From contig CM066303.1 in the NCBI GenBank assembly GCA_033807695.1, positions 4,616,937 to 4,680,936 of the forward strand: a stretch of DNA of 64,000 bases, in the 5' to 3' direction. How positions within the stretch are numbered: the stretch's first letter is position 1; each line of letters begins with the position of its first letter. Below the pieces are notes generated by a model that worked only from the letters and a program-made list of their open reading frames with translations, was not told the origin of the DNA and searched no databases. The DNA is from Daedaleopsis sinensis (taxonomy: Eukaryota; Basidiomycota; Agaricomycetes; Polyporales; Polyporaceae). A program made the translations under genes and the position numbers. Below are positions 44,531 through 56,802 of the stretch, piece by piece.

Positions 44531-47500
44531 ATGCCGACTCTCCCCATTCTCGCTCTGATGCTAGACTTCGCGATGTCCAGCGTGGACCCCGTCAACGACC
44601 CCGACCCATGGAATTATCCCGAGTGGCAAGACATCACGGGTCGCGATCACGCTCCTTGGAGTCGCGACGCCACGCCGCAGTCCACGGGCATGTCTACGGA
44701 CAAACTCACCGCCGCAAGGGCGTTCGTGATGAAGTATGCGACCTTCACTAACCCTCAGGTCCGCAACAGCTTCGCTCTCGGCGGCGAGTTCCAAGGCCGT
44801 ACCGCCTACGATGAAGTGGGCCGTCTCGCCCTCCATGAGTGGCTTTCCGCTCAGTGGAAGCTTTGGGACTTGAACACCGTTGTCGACGAGTGTATGGTGA
44901 AGGCTCACCGCGACATCTACTCCCTCGCTGCCAACAGTGAGACCGGTGACTCGGTATGTACTCCTTTACGCGTGTCTACTGTATACTGATGCACTCGCTT
45001 GCAGATACCGACCATGGAGGCCTCCCTCGTGTCTTACGCGTATCCCGAGATCGCTACGCGGTTGTTCGGAGACGAGTGCATGCTCTCGGAGACTCTTCCG
45101 AGGGCGGAGGTCAGCCGGTTTGTCCGCCGTGTCGTCTCGCTGTCCTTCAACCGCTACCGCAAGACATTCAAGAAGCGGATCAAGGCGGTCACTGACCTCC
45201 AAGAAAAAGTGGACTCGTCATACGCTGGTGCGTAATGCGTCATTTTTGCTCACTGTCTGTGCTGATCCCTAACCTCAGCGCTCATCGCCGGCAACTGCAC
45301 GCCGGTTCTCATCCGGGCCTACCTCCGCGACACTCAAAAGCTGCTCACCCGGCTGTCGCTTTTCAAAGACAACAATCGCAAGAAGCGCTGCGCCGACTAT
45401 ACCACTCAGCTCGAGGAGATGCACGACACTGTTTTGAAGCGAAGTGCCGCCATCGTTAACAGCAGTGAGTTAAACTCCATTATCATCATGCGACTTAGAT
45501 ACTCAGCTTGGTCTCCAGAGCTCCCGCCTCTGCTCCGCGAGGCCCTCGCGCAGCTCCCGACCGCGCAGGACGTCGAGTCCGTCTCGCAGGCAGTCGAAGA
45601 CGCACTTTTCGCCGCCGACGAGGAGAATCGCGAGGCTGTGCTACCCACCGCCACCGACGATATCCCATGGGCCGAAGGGACTGAGCAATACGCGAAATGC
45701 GCCCTGGAGGTGATCAATAACCTCATCGGACTCGCCGCCGACGGCCGCATTCTCGGATTCAACGAGAAGATCGACCCCGACGGCCTGACGACCGCGTGGC
45801 AGGCCGAAGGTCAAGCCGTCCTCAACAGCGACCGCGCTCGGCGGCTGATCGTCCGCTGGCATCAGAAGGTCGGTCTCCTGCGGATGACGGAGAACCTCAT
45901 GAAGCTTCTTCCCCTGCTTCTCATGGACGAGGTCGGTGTCGGAAAAACAGCGCAAGGTCTCGCCCTCATTGTGACGTACGCGACGTACTTGGAGCACCGC
46001 AAGACGAAGGGCTGTTTCCCGGGAATGTTCGGTAAACGAGACTTGAGTGAGACTACCCTCATGTTAGTTCGATCTGACGCCTTTCGCAGCGGATACGGTC
46101 TATCCCGGCGGCCCCGCAGGCAACCTTCCCGAACGCCCCCATGTCATCGTCGCTCCGGTCGGGCTCATCACCCAGTGGATGCAAGAAATCCAACGGTTCA
46201 TCCGGCCGAAGTGGATGAGTGTGATGCCCTACCTCCACGCGTTCAGCGCGGAGGGCCGGGCTGCGTGGTGGAAGCTCTGGGAGAAGGTTGACTCAAAACC
46301 CCACTTCCGGATCATCTTGGCGAGCACGGCAGTAAGTGTCGTTATACAGTCGTTTGTTTCACGTTTCATACTGATCTTCTCGCAGGCTGTCAAGTCCGAC
46401 GCTCAGCTGTACTTCAGATCGCAGACCGGCAGCGAGCGCGGTGAACGACTGCATGCGCGCCACCGGGTCGAGACTGCGGACGACAAGAACACCCTCTTCT
46501 CCGCCGGTCGTCAATACGGGATCTTCCTCCTCGACGAGGCCCACCAGATCCGGACGCTCAACCTCTCGCATCTCGCGTGCACGGAGCTTCGCCATCGCTC
46601 TGCTATGACGGTGGCTATGACCGCCACACCCGTGATGACAACACCGCAGGTAATGCATTCGATCTCGTGAACTGGCGTAGTCCGAGTCGTCGCACTGACG
46701 TGTGACCTTCAGGATCTTTGCAATATCGGCCGGTTCCTTGGGCTCCAGACGTTCGTCGAAAAAACAGCGGTGATGGAGGGACATCGGAAGGCTCTAGAAC
46801 GCGAGGTCCGACGCGAACACCGCGACCGGAAGGAGGGCGAGGGCGAAGTCAAGCTCGCTCGCGCCCTCGTCAAAGGCCACAACACTCGAGGCGACGACCG
46901 TGAAGACTACAAGACTATAATGGCGGCGTGGATCGAAGCCATCCGCGTCGGCTTCAAGAACGCGCTCATTCGGCGGACGATCCAGTCGGTCGACTGGGAG
47001 GGCAAGCCAATCTCCGGGCTGAAGCCGTTCGAAGAGCACGCCCTCCTGCTCGAACTCACTGAGGCCGAGCACCGCATGCAAAACCACCTCGCCGACGAGA
47101 TCGCTGCTGAGGGGGTGACAACTAAGAACTTACAAGTGAGTTTCTCGCCAGCGTTTCGTTAGTGGTGTGCGAGGTCGCCGTCCCGGACGTCGCGTGGTGT
47201 GCGAGGGTGCCGTCCGGGACGTCGCGTGGTGTGCGACGGTGTGCTCGTGTGTGAGGGCGCCGTCCGGGACGTCGCGTGGTGTACGAGGGCGTCCAGGACG
47301 TCGCCTGCTGTGTGGGGGGCGTCCAGGACGTCGCCTGCTGTGTGGGGGGCGTCCGGGACGTCGCCTGCTGTGTGAGGCGTCGTTCAGCTGCTCGCTCGGA
47401 GTCCTCCTGTTGCGTATGACCGTGGTGGACGTCCATTTGCTTGCCCACCGCCGCGCTCGCGACGTTCCGGCTGTGTCGCGACGGCGACGACGTCGCAGAC

Positions 47501-50500
47501 GTCCAGACAACGTACACAGTTCACTGTGGCCATCGTCTGGACGTCTACGACGCCCTCGCCGGGATATTTCGATCACGCCGACCAGGACCGTCGCACTCAT
47601 CTGCGGTCCGAGCAGAAGAGCGTCCAGCGTGTGGACGTCTGCGACGTCGTCGCCGTGAGAAGTCCGAGTCTCACATCGGCCATGGTTTGAACATGCACGG
47701 TACGCCAGAGGCCGTCCACGACGCCCTTTGACGACCTTCGCCTCAGAGCGCCGACTACCTCGTGGGACCATAGCTCTTCCAACCACGCGGAGAGACGTCG
47801 CGGACGCCGTCATCCGGCGGGTCTTGACAATGAGAAGTCGATCGTCAATTCGAAACTGACGTTGTGCGATCTTCAGGCATTCTATCTGGGAATCCGACAA
47901 GCCCTCCTCCATCTAGTGCTCGGAAGCAGCGCCGAGGACGACTGGCCAGAGGGCAAGCTTTACGACTCTGAGCGGTCGACCAAGATCGACGCTCTCCTCG
48001 CGCTGATAATTCACCACCTCAGTGCTCCCGGCCTCCCGCCGCTATCCGTTATCGACTCCGCTACCAACGCTCTCGGCCCTAACCCAGACTACCTCCCGCA
48101 AGCAGATGGCGCGTCGCCGCTCAAGGCAATTGAACATCACGACCAGTGGGGTCCCGATCGCGTCGTCGTGTACTTGGCGTTCCCTAAGAACAACTGGATA
48201 GTCGCGAAGGTTAGTTGAATCATCGCTGGATCGCGTGCACTTTGGACTAATCTAACACCCTCTATATGGCAGGCTTTCGAAGAGGCCGGCATCAACCACG
48301 TCGAGATCAATGGCTCAAGAAATGTCCAGGCTCGCACCGACGCTCTTCGACGTTTCAAGACCGACAAGAACTGCCGTGTGTTACTCCTCTCCGGGGTAGG
48401 CATGGTCGGGCTGAATATTGCTTTCGCGAACATTCTGATCATCGTGGTACGTTGCTTCCTAGCTGATACGGTCGGCAACTATGTCACTGACAGGACCCCA
48501 GGACACGCTCTGGTCCGCACAGGAGGATTCACAACTCATCGGCAGAGTTTGGCGGCAACCTCAGCCCAAGCAGGTCCAAGTCTATCGGCTCATAGGCCGC
48601 CGCTCCTCCGACGTTTTCCTTAACAACATCTCGTTCGACAAGGGCTTGATGCACGCCGCATTCGTCGAGTGTTCCGTGTCCATGAGTACGTCCTTTTCGT
48701 GTGACATTTACTCGGCGTGTACTGACTCCTTTTCAGAGCGTGCCTTCACTGTCCCAGACGAGGACTTAGAGGACGATGAAGAATCTGCTCTCAGTGACAA
48801 GGAGTCTCCGGATGGTCCAGACGCCCTCGACATCGCAACCGGAGTGGCTGAGCGTGGGCGTGGTCAAGACCGTGGACGCGGGCGCGGTCATCGCGGACGC
48901 ACTGGGCTCGGTCGTGGGCGCAGCACGAAAAGCAACTACCCTCCTCTCACCAGCTCGCCCTCTGTCGAAACGAAGTCATCCGGGATGTCTCGCAAGAGGA
49001 AGAGTCTCGGTCCCGACAAGGGCGATGACGGTTCCAGCGCGCAGGTATCGACCTCCAAGCCGCCGAAGGCTCGCAAAGTCCACAGATCTGCTAGCGTGGT
49101 CGACTCGGGCGACGAGCAGGACGGAGCGACGAACACCAGCTCCGCTTCCGTCAAGGGGTCCGCAATTTCGACGGCGTCTGGCTCGGGCAGGCCTTCGAAG
49201 AGGGCGCTGCAAGCGGCTCAGAAGGCGGCCTTTGCGCTTCTCACCCCCGAGCAGCAGGCCGAGGCGCACGCTGCGAAGAAGAAGGCAGGCGTGGAGAAAG
49301 CGAAAGCTACTCGGGCTCTGAACAAGGCCGCGAAGGAGGCGGCGGGCGACGCAAAACGCCAGGCCGCGCAGAAGGACCGAGCTACCACCAACCCGACGTC
49401 GACGAAGGACCATCCGGTGACCAAACCGGGCACTTCGAAGACGACTCCTTCAGGCCTCCCTGCTCCAGCGCACGACAATACGGCTGACGGCGTCCGGCCG
49501 AAGGTTCCCGCTGAGGGCGGGTCTGCGACTCAGCCACGTTCCGCCCCCTCCGAGGTCAACGAAAGCGGCGTCGTTGGTGGTTCCAAGACTGCGAACACCC
49601 TGAACCAGCCCGGCGTCGCTGGTGGGTCCTCTCGCGACCAGAACACCCCCCAGAACCCCACGTCCGACGAGCGCCGCGACCAGCCCCCGGTCAACAACGT
49701 CAACGGCGTCCATCAGGCCCCACCCGATGGAAACCACTCCGGGGACCCGCTCAACGACGCGAACGGCGACAAGGAGCCCGCGTCTGACGAGAGCCGTGCT
49801 CCGCTCAACGACACGAACGGGGACAAGCAGGCTACGCGCGACGGGAAGCACTCGGGGGACCCGCTCACCGACGGGAACGGCGACAAGGATCCCGCGAGCC
49901 ATGGTCAGCCTCCGCTCAACGACAAGCAGGCTCCGCGCGACGGGAAGCACACTGGGGACCCGCTCAACGACGCGAACGGCGACAAGGAGCCCGCGTCCGA
50001 CGAGAGCCGTGCTCCGCTCAACGACACGAACGGGGACAAGCAGGCTCCGCGCGACGGGAAGCACACTGGGGACCCGCTCAACGACGCGAACGGCGACAAG
50101 GAGCCCGCGTCCGACGAGAGCCGTGCTCCGCTCAACGACACGAACGGGGACAAGCAGGCTCCGCGCGACGGGAAGCACTCTGGGGACCTGCGTGACGGCG
50201 CGAACGGCGACAAGCAGCCCGCGGCCAGCCAGGACCGCTCCCAGGACCCAGCCACGACCGGCGACAACGTCGACAAGGAGCCCGTCAAACTTGGCGTCGA
50301 GACGAGCGACAACTCCCACAACCGTGGCCCGGACAAGTCTGACCGCGCCGTTCTCGACAAGGAGCCCGCCCTCAACGAGAACCGCCCACCCGCCGCCACG
50401 CAGCTCCTCAACGACGGCTTCGGCATCCATGAGCTCGAGCGTGAGCATTCGAATACTCCCGAGCCCCGTGAGGACAGCGGGCGCGAGTCTCCACTCATGT

Positions 50501-50955
50501 CTATGCTACACGAGTGGGAGAACCTGGAGCCGGAAGGCACGACGCTGCGGCGGTCGACCCGGGTTACTCGCGCTGGCAAGGCGTCGGCGATGACGATTTA
50601 CTCGTCCTCCGAGTCCGACTCTGAGCAGTCCGTGACCGTCAAGGCTCCGAAGAAGGTCCGCAAGACGGACTCTGAGCGCGAAAACGCCGTGCCTCCGCCC
50701 CCGCTGAAGAAGGTCAAGCGGGCGGCGGATAACTCCAACGCGATCTCGCAGGACAACCCGGCGGAGTCTCGCGGCGCGGACGCGGCCAAGTCCCCGACTA
50801 CATCTGGCAAGTCTAACCCCGGTCCCGGGGCGCGTCGTCGCGTCGAAGATCAGGCTTCGGGCGCGGGGCTGGCGGTGAGGCGGACGACGGGGAGTATACA
50901 CCTCCCGCCGTCTCGTGTCGGAGGCTCCGGGTCGCAGCGCCCTAGTCGTAAGTAG
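44531..50955 (+). CDS. SNF2-family DEAD/DEAH helicase-like ATPase, subtelomeric
   Basis: Eleven exons: 44531-44953, 45005-45227, 45279-45464, 45519-46046, 46090-46331, 46386-46649, 46713-47135, 47877-48209, 48273-48446, 48502-48685 and 48737-50955. Phases sum to 1,732 residues. Motifs: Walker A MDEVGVGKTAQ (about residue 418), motif Ia VIVAPVGLITQWMQEI, DEAH box FLLDEAHQIR (about 583), TATPV, and in the second RecA lobe NCRVLLLSGVGMVGLNIA and QLIGRVWRQPQPKQVQVYRL (about 942). The order matches SNF2 ATPases that remodel protein-DNA complexes. The C-terminal 740 residues are charged and disordered, with Lys-rich nuclear-localisation-like stretches and a 38-residue repeat. The starts at 45519 and 46090 each have one alternative splice partner. 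Intron 7 is 741 bp, against about 50-63 bp for the others. Confidence 0.85.
47136..47876 (+). repeat. 741 bp repeat-filled intron of the SNF2 gene
   Basis: Flanked by GTGAGT and CTTCAG. The first 250 bases are repeats of GTCC(G/A)GGACGTCGC separated by GTGTGCGAGG-like or TGTGTGGGG-like spacers; the rest has dispersed GACGTC and GGACGTCTGCGACGTC motifs. Open frames inside are by-products of the repeat. Confidence 0.8.
49727..50220 (+). repeat. Tandem repeat inside the SNF2 C-terminal exon
   Basis: A roughly 114 bp unit encoding a 38-residue block such as GDPLNDANGDKEPASDES followed by RAPLNDTNGDKQAPRDGK is repeated about four times with small changes and in frame. It lengthens the disordered tail. 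Confidence 0.85.
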
Positions 50956-51454
50956 CTTTGTCTCATGTCGTGTATCCGTGGACATTCGTGCTGTACGTGT
51001 GAGTGAATAGTCATGTAATTGGCTCGTTACTAGAAGAGATGTGGAGATGTACGTGCTCTCGAACTAGTATGCGTCACTGGGACTTCCACGACGCCCGCAT
51101 GCGTGATGGAGACTCGTCCTCATCGCCTACACGGGAGGACTCTGCACAACTGACCGCAACAGTCAGTGGTCACTCAAAGCTTCAGCATCAAAACATCGGT
51201 TGGACGTCTTGGACGTCCTCCTCCACGCCGTGCACGCTCCCGTTCCGTCTGCTACACAGTGCGTCCTGCTTAATCCTGACGTCGCCGGGAGCTGTTATGT
51301 CTTCTGTACACACTACGAGCGCACCAGTGCATTGCCCGCCGCATGAGCCTCGAATCGGACGGAGTGGCCGGATGGGCTGGATGTCCTCACCAGCGGATGC
51401 AGCTCCCATCCGTTGCACGCGAGCTACACCACGGCGTATCGGGTGACGCCGATC
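50956..51454. other. SNF2 gene downstream flank
   Basis: About 500 bp. Isolated GACGTC motifs (for example TGGACGTCTTGGACGTCC near 51203) precede the minisatellite. No gene recognised. Confidence 0.5.
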
Positions 51455-52400
51455 CCGGACGACCGCGACGTCCGCTCACGCCTCCGAGTCACCAGACGCC
51501 ATCATGGCAGAACCGGGTGCGGGACCAGGGCACGCTCGAGCCGCGACACGCTGTGGGGGGACGTCCGCGACGTCCGCTCACGCCTTCGAGTCACCACACG
51601 CCATCACGGCAGAACCGGGTGGGGGACCAGGGCACGCGCGAGCCGCGACACGCTGTGGGGGGACGTCCGCGACGTCCGCTCACGCCTCCGACTCACCACA
51701 CGCCATCACCGCAAAACTGCGTGCGGGACCAGGGCACGCTCGAGCCGCGACACGCTGTGGGGGGACGACCGCGACGTCCGCTCACGCCTCCGAGTCACCA
51801 CACGCCATCACGGCAGAACCGGGTGGGGGACCAGGGCACGCGCGAGCCGCGACACGCTGGGGGGGGACGACCGCGACGTCCGCCGCTCACGCCTCCGAGT
51901 CACCACACGCCATCACGGCAGAACCGGGTGGGGGACCAGGGCACGCTCGAGCCGCGACACGCTGTGGGGGGACGTCCGCGACGTCCGCTCACGCCTCCGA
52001 GTCACCACACGAAATCACCGCAAAACTGCGTGCGGGACCAGGGCACGCTCGAGCCGCGACACGCTGTGGGGGACGACCGCGACGTCCGCTCACGCCTTCG
52101 AGTCACCACACGCCATCACGGCAGAACCGGGTGGGGGACCAGGGCACGCTCGAGCCGCGACACGCTGTGGGGGGACGTCCGCGACGTCCGCTCACGCCTC
52201 CGAGTCACCACACGAAATCACCGCAAAACTGCGTGCGGGACCAGGGCACGCTCGAGCCGCGACACGCTGTGGGGGACGACCGCGACGTCCGCTCACGCCT
52301 TCGAGTCACCACACGCGATCATGGCAGAACCGGGTGCGGGACCAGGGCACGCTCGAGCCGCGACACGGTGTGGGGGGACGTCCGCGACGTCCTCTTCGGC
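51455..52400. repeat. Minisatellite, about 9 copies of a roughly 102 bp unit
   Basis: Each unit contains GACGTCCGCGACGTCC or GACCGCGACGTCC, then CTCACGCCTCCGAGTCACCA, then GGGACCAGGGCACGC and CGCGACACGCTGTGGG. Copies end near 51548, 51650, 51753, 51857, 51961, 52064, 52166, 52269 and 52371. Units fall into two subtypes (CACGGCAGAACCGGG versus CACCGCAAAACTGCG), partly alternating. The three open plus frames over it come from the repeat. Confidence 0.9.
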
Positions 52401-53192
52401 CCACACTGCGGACTATGTCATGCCAGCTACATTGAGCATTGGGCCTCACAGCCCAGTAAGGTGTGGGATGTCTAGCCAGGCATTACTTCGCTCATCCCCC
52501 GAGCGCACGAGCTGTTGGACTTCCTGGACGTCCTTCTCTGCTCATCTACGCGCCAAGACGCGACTTCTAGCTATGTCCGTGCACCATGGTTGCACAGCAC
52601 GGCCATCCGTCTCCACGATGCATAACCCTAAGCACGCCGAAGGACGTCTCGGACGTCCAGTCTAGTCTCAGTGTGACGTCGTGACCATGCATGTACGACC
52701 TCGCCATGCAAGCCTGTTCGTGGCCATGAGATGTATGAGGCACCGGCATTCGCTGCATTGGACGGCACCGCCTTGCACAAGCTATATGGGCATCTGCGTG
52801 CAGTACAACATCAAGAACATGCTTCTGGTCTCCACGGACTCACTCACTGCGCATGACATGCGTACAGGGTCCGCAGATAGTATATTCTCTAGTCAATTAT
52901 GCCGCTCATGGCTGAGAAGTTCGACCATATTCAGTACTAATTCAATTGCTGGGTGCAACTCGAACTGCAAAGTCTGTATAGATATCAAATGAATGTAATG
53001 ATTGCTGTCCTACGGCCACTCGAAGTTAATCTCGTAAAAATCAGTTGTGCGTAAATGCCTACTATGATTGGTATAGAGCTGAAATTTATTTTCTGATGAT
53101 CAGCGGGGTAAACGATCATCGGATAATCAATATCTGATGATCAGATGGTGATAGTGAGCACAATCAGATCGTTCCTGTGGCTGAGAACAGGA
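52401..53192. other. Intergenic region, transition to AT-rich sequence
   Basis: About 790 bp. The GACGTC motifs stop near 52660 and base composition becomes AT-rich. 53092-53147 has inverted TGATGATCA-type repeats. No gene was supported. Confidence 0.5.
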
Positions 53193-53198
53193 TATATA
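53193..53198 (+). promoter_or_regulatory. TATA box of the 53.3 kb gene
   Basis: TATATA lies 83 bp before the ATG at 53276, followed by a CT-rich leader. Confidence 0.6.
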
Positions 53199-53275
53199 GT
53201 GTGAGCAGCAACGACTTTGCTCATTTTCCCTCTTGTCTTCTACCCCCATCTTTCAACCAACTCTGCCTCAGCACT

Positions 53276-56200
53276 ATGGAACACCCTGACGAATTTCTAC
53301 GCCCTATCCAACTTGGTCTTCCTGCCCTTGTCACCCATGCTCAAGCCTTGATCGAAGAAGGCGGTGAGAACAGTATTGACCAGTTCATCAAGCTCATGCT
53401 GGCTGGTCGCCTGACTGTGGATAATGAGGAGCGCCGTGTCATCATCAATCCTCGTCAGGATGCTATATTTCCAACCCGTCAGATGGTCTCGTTCCGTGGA
53501 GACTTTGACTCATTAGTCGGCTTCAGCACACGCCTGCCTATCAAACATGCCCTCTCCATCTACCCAGTACCGTCTTTTGCGGACACCTTGACGAAAAATA
53601 TACACATTCACTTAACAGTGGTAAGTAACAAGCCAGGGTTATATAACTCTACTAACAACTATTCAGAACAACAAGCAGATCGCCGCACACAAAATTCCTA
53701 ACATATGCATTGGACGCTTTGGACTCCGCCGTCAAGTGCGATTGTTCTTTCCCAAACTCTATCGCGAGGACCTTCCCCCTGCTATACAACCTGTCGACAT
53801 TGCCGCTATCTACAACCAAGGTATCCGACCTACTATCAAGAGGATTCTCCCTGAGCATCAGGCTCATTGGCCGGCATCTTACGAAACCGAGTTGGCACGC
53901 GCCCATGACAAGCAAGGACGCCTCCATTACAGCTCAATCGACATTCCAGAGATACATCTCCAACTCTTTGCATCACAACTCCGACAAGCCCTTCGCGATC
54001 ATCCACGTCTTGGTGCTCCATGGTTCCAGATCGAGTTCCGAGGTGAAAAGGGTGCATACTCCTTTCCCTTTGAGGATGATGATGAACGTCAATACGCATT
54101 CAATCTGCTCATTGAAGACCTCGATTTGGAGATAATTCAAAACCGCAATGAAATGGATAACTGGGTTGTCGACGTTGGAGTTGAGATCCATCACCCTGAC
54201 CATGTCATGCAATGGCTGGATGTCGCCCATCCCCGTCTTGTCGCTCATCTTCTGCCGTCACTCGCTCCAGCTGAAGCTCAAAAGCTCACTGAGCTATCTC
54301 ATTTCCACACAGATATCAGTGCTCATCTATTCGAGCTTGCAGGATTCCGTGTGGAGCCTGCTGAACGTGGCCGTGCCGACAAAGTCCTGTATCTCAATGT
54401 CTACACAACAGACAAGTCAATCACTTATCAACTCCACGACGGTATTTTCCGTGAACGCTCAGCTACCGATCTCTACCCTGGTCCCTTGCCAAAGCTGTGT
54501 GAAGACCTTCTTAAAGTGGCGGACACATTCCATATCTGTGCGGGTGCCGATGGAGTTTCTCAAGATGGTACTGCCCGTGCCGAAGTCCGTGTTCGACTTC
54601 CCAGAGTCAACGAAACCCTCTTATCCTTTCCAACTCAACTTCTTGACATCTCCGTCGTCTCTATTCCCAATGATGTTTGGTGGTATGTACATTTATTAAA
54701 ATCTTCATATTAGGCCCCACTAATTAAATACTTATCCAGGGCATACAAGAACTACCGAACCATTGCAATCTACTATGTTCTCAACGAGTTCCAGAACTAT
54801 CCTCCCGAATCTCGTGCACTCTTGCCTTCTCTCACACTTGGGGCTGTGTGCATTTATATGCTCAACGCTATAATGTCACGCCCACGGGATTGGCGTGCTG
54901 AACGTGCCTTGCGGGATGCATGCTGCTTGCGTGCTCCAGAGGGCTATGACATCACCGACAACGATCTTGTGGATCAAGAGTTCAATGTGGACGAAATTCA
55001 TCCAGTCCCTGAAGAGCAAGGGATGTACGTGGTTGCAGACATACTTCGCGATAACCGTGGACAATGGCTTCGCCTTCCCCGTCAACGTGTTCTTGAACTC
55101 CCCCAGCTATGCATCCTTTACAAAGCAGCCTCTATCACCGACGTTCAGACTCGCTTAGGGGCTGGCGGAATTACCTTTGGACGACGCCCTGCCAATACTG
55201 CACGCACCAGCAATCGGATTACCCATACCACCCCCATTGAATTCGTCAATCCCAATGCCATCACCCCAAGCGTCTTTGGACTGGATGACCGTGGTGTTCG
55301 TCTTCACCCTCGCCTACGTTTGGCTGGCCGTGATGTCCCTAATGACTCTGACGAAGACGATGTGCCCTTCGAACGGGATCTAGGTCGGGATGGGCAGGGG
55401 CTTCTCTATGCTGACGCGGTTGTGGATCGAATCTGGGCTCAATTCCCCTTTGACATCATCACGGTCTCCCCCAACTTGAAAAGCCGCAAAGATCCAGCAT
55501 ACACCACTCTTACTATTGCTGAACAAGCTCAGGTCACCATCGCCATGTTCAAGCGACCTATTGTTCCCCTTCGTGCAGCATGGATGCGTCCCCGAGATGA
55601 GCAGTTCTGGAACACAACTCTATTCAACCGCTACTTTCCTCCTAAGGGTGCGAAGATTGAGAATATGCAAAACTTTGGAAGCTGTCGGTATTTTCAAGAC
55701 TGGATGCAAGTCATGACACAAGCAAAGCCTGATGCTGCACGGCTCATCCGCTCCAAGGTATTGAAGGAGTTCAAGAAGCTTTTATGGTTGCCGCACACCA
55801 GCTCTGACCGGATGTGGGTGACCAAAGTGCCGATGATCACTCACGACCGACACAAGTTCACATTCTTCTCACTCGACGAGAATGCTCCCTATACTGCTGC
55901 CCCACATATCGCCTTCAATCAATCCCTAGAATATGAAGTGGAGTTCCAACTGGGGACGTTTATTGCCGATGAAGAGGAAGAAGATACTCCACCACCCATT
56001 GATGAGCTTCATATGCCACCTCGCCCTGAAGAAAACCCTTTTCTCATCCGTCCTGCACTATCAGCCATTGCCAACTCTCTTCCAGCATCACGAGCTCCAT
56101 CTCTTGCCCGTGAACAGTCTGTACTGTCAACTAGGGGTCCATCTCTTTCTCGTTACCAATCCCTTTCTCGTCGCCAAGCCAGCATCTTGTCATACTTGGG

Positions 56201-56657
56201 TACTACACCAAGTATTGCAGGTCAGAACAGACGCCAGACATCACATGCACCTACACCGGGGCCTTCTAGTATCCGTCCTGCAGCATCTCGCATGACACCG
56301 GCTGGGCGGTTTCCATCAGAAGAGTTTGAACGATCTCCATCTGTAGAGGTTGTTGGAAAGGGAAAGGGCAGGGCTGGTCACAAAGATGTCATTGAGATTT
56401 TTGACAGTGATGAAGACCTTCCTAGTCCGGTCAGCGGCTTCGAACCAGAAGAAGATGAAGAGAGTTCTATGCAAGATGACGATGAAGATGGTCTTCCAGA
56501 TCCGGTGGCAGGATTTGAACCTGACGAGGAGGAGGAGAGTTCTGAGAACACTATGCAAGATGACGATGAAGATGATCTTCCAGACCCCGTGGCAGGATTT
56601 GAACCTGACGAGGAGGAGGAGAGTTCTGATAACGGTGCAGGGCGTCTTTTTGCTTAA
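53276..56657 (+). CDS. Large protein of unknown function, 1,092 residues
   Basis: Exons 53276-53620, 53667-54682 and 54740-56657, with 46 and 57 bp introns and matching phases. The start MEHPDEFLRPIQLGLPALV follows a TATA box and a CT-rich leader. The first 800 residues look globular (LHYSSIDIPEIHLQLFASQL, VDVGVEIHHPDHVMQWLDV, YRTIAIYYVLNEFQNYPPES, RIWAQFPFDIITVSPNLKSR). After that come a Ser-rich region, a Lys/Gly basic patch (GKGKGRAGHK) and an acidic tail with three copies of a GFEPDEEEESS-type block. The layout suggests a nuclear or chromatin role but I recognise no domain. It is notably AT-richer than the left-hand genes. It may belong to the same module as the 58.3 kb gene. Confidence 0.8.
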
Positions 56658-56802
56658 AAGTATATTTCCCTAGATATGTAGATTTGTATATACACCTTCT
56701 ATAGCGCATGACTTTATTTATTTATTTATCGAACTAGTGGGACGAGGCAGCCTTCAGAGAAGTCATTTGTGCACTCTTCTGCAGCGTATGTAATGTCTAA
56801 CT

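Noticed and set aside
47130..47912. Minus-strand frame of 260 codons
   Set aside because: It covers the giant intron of the SNF2 gene and consists of translated GACGTC repeats.
51343..52665. Three overlapping open frames of over 320 codons
   Set aside because: All arise from the 102 bp minisatellite, whose unit lacks stops in several frames. No start context, splice signals or domain.
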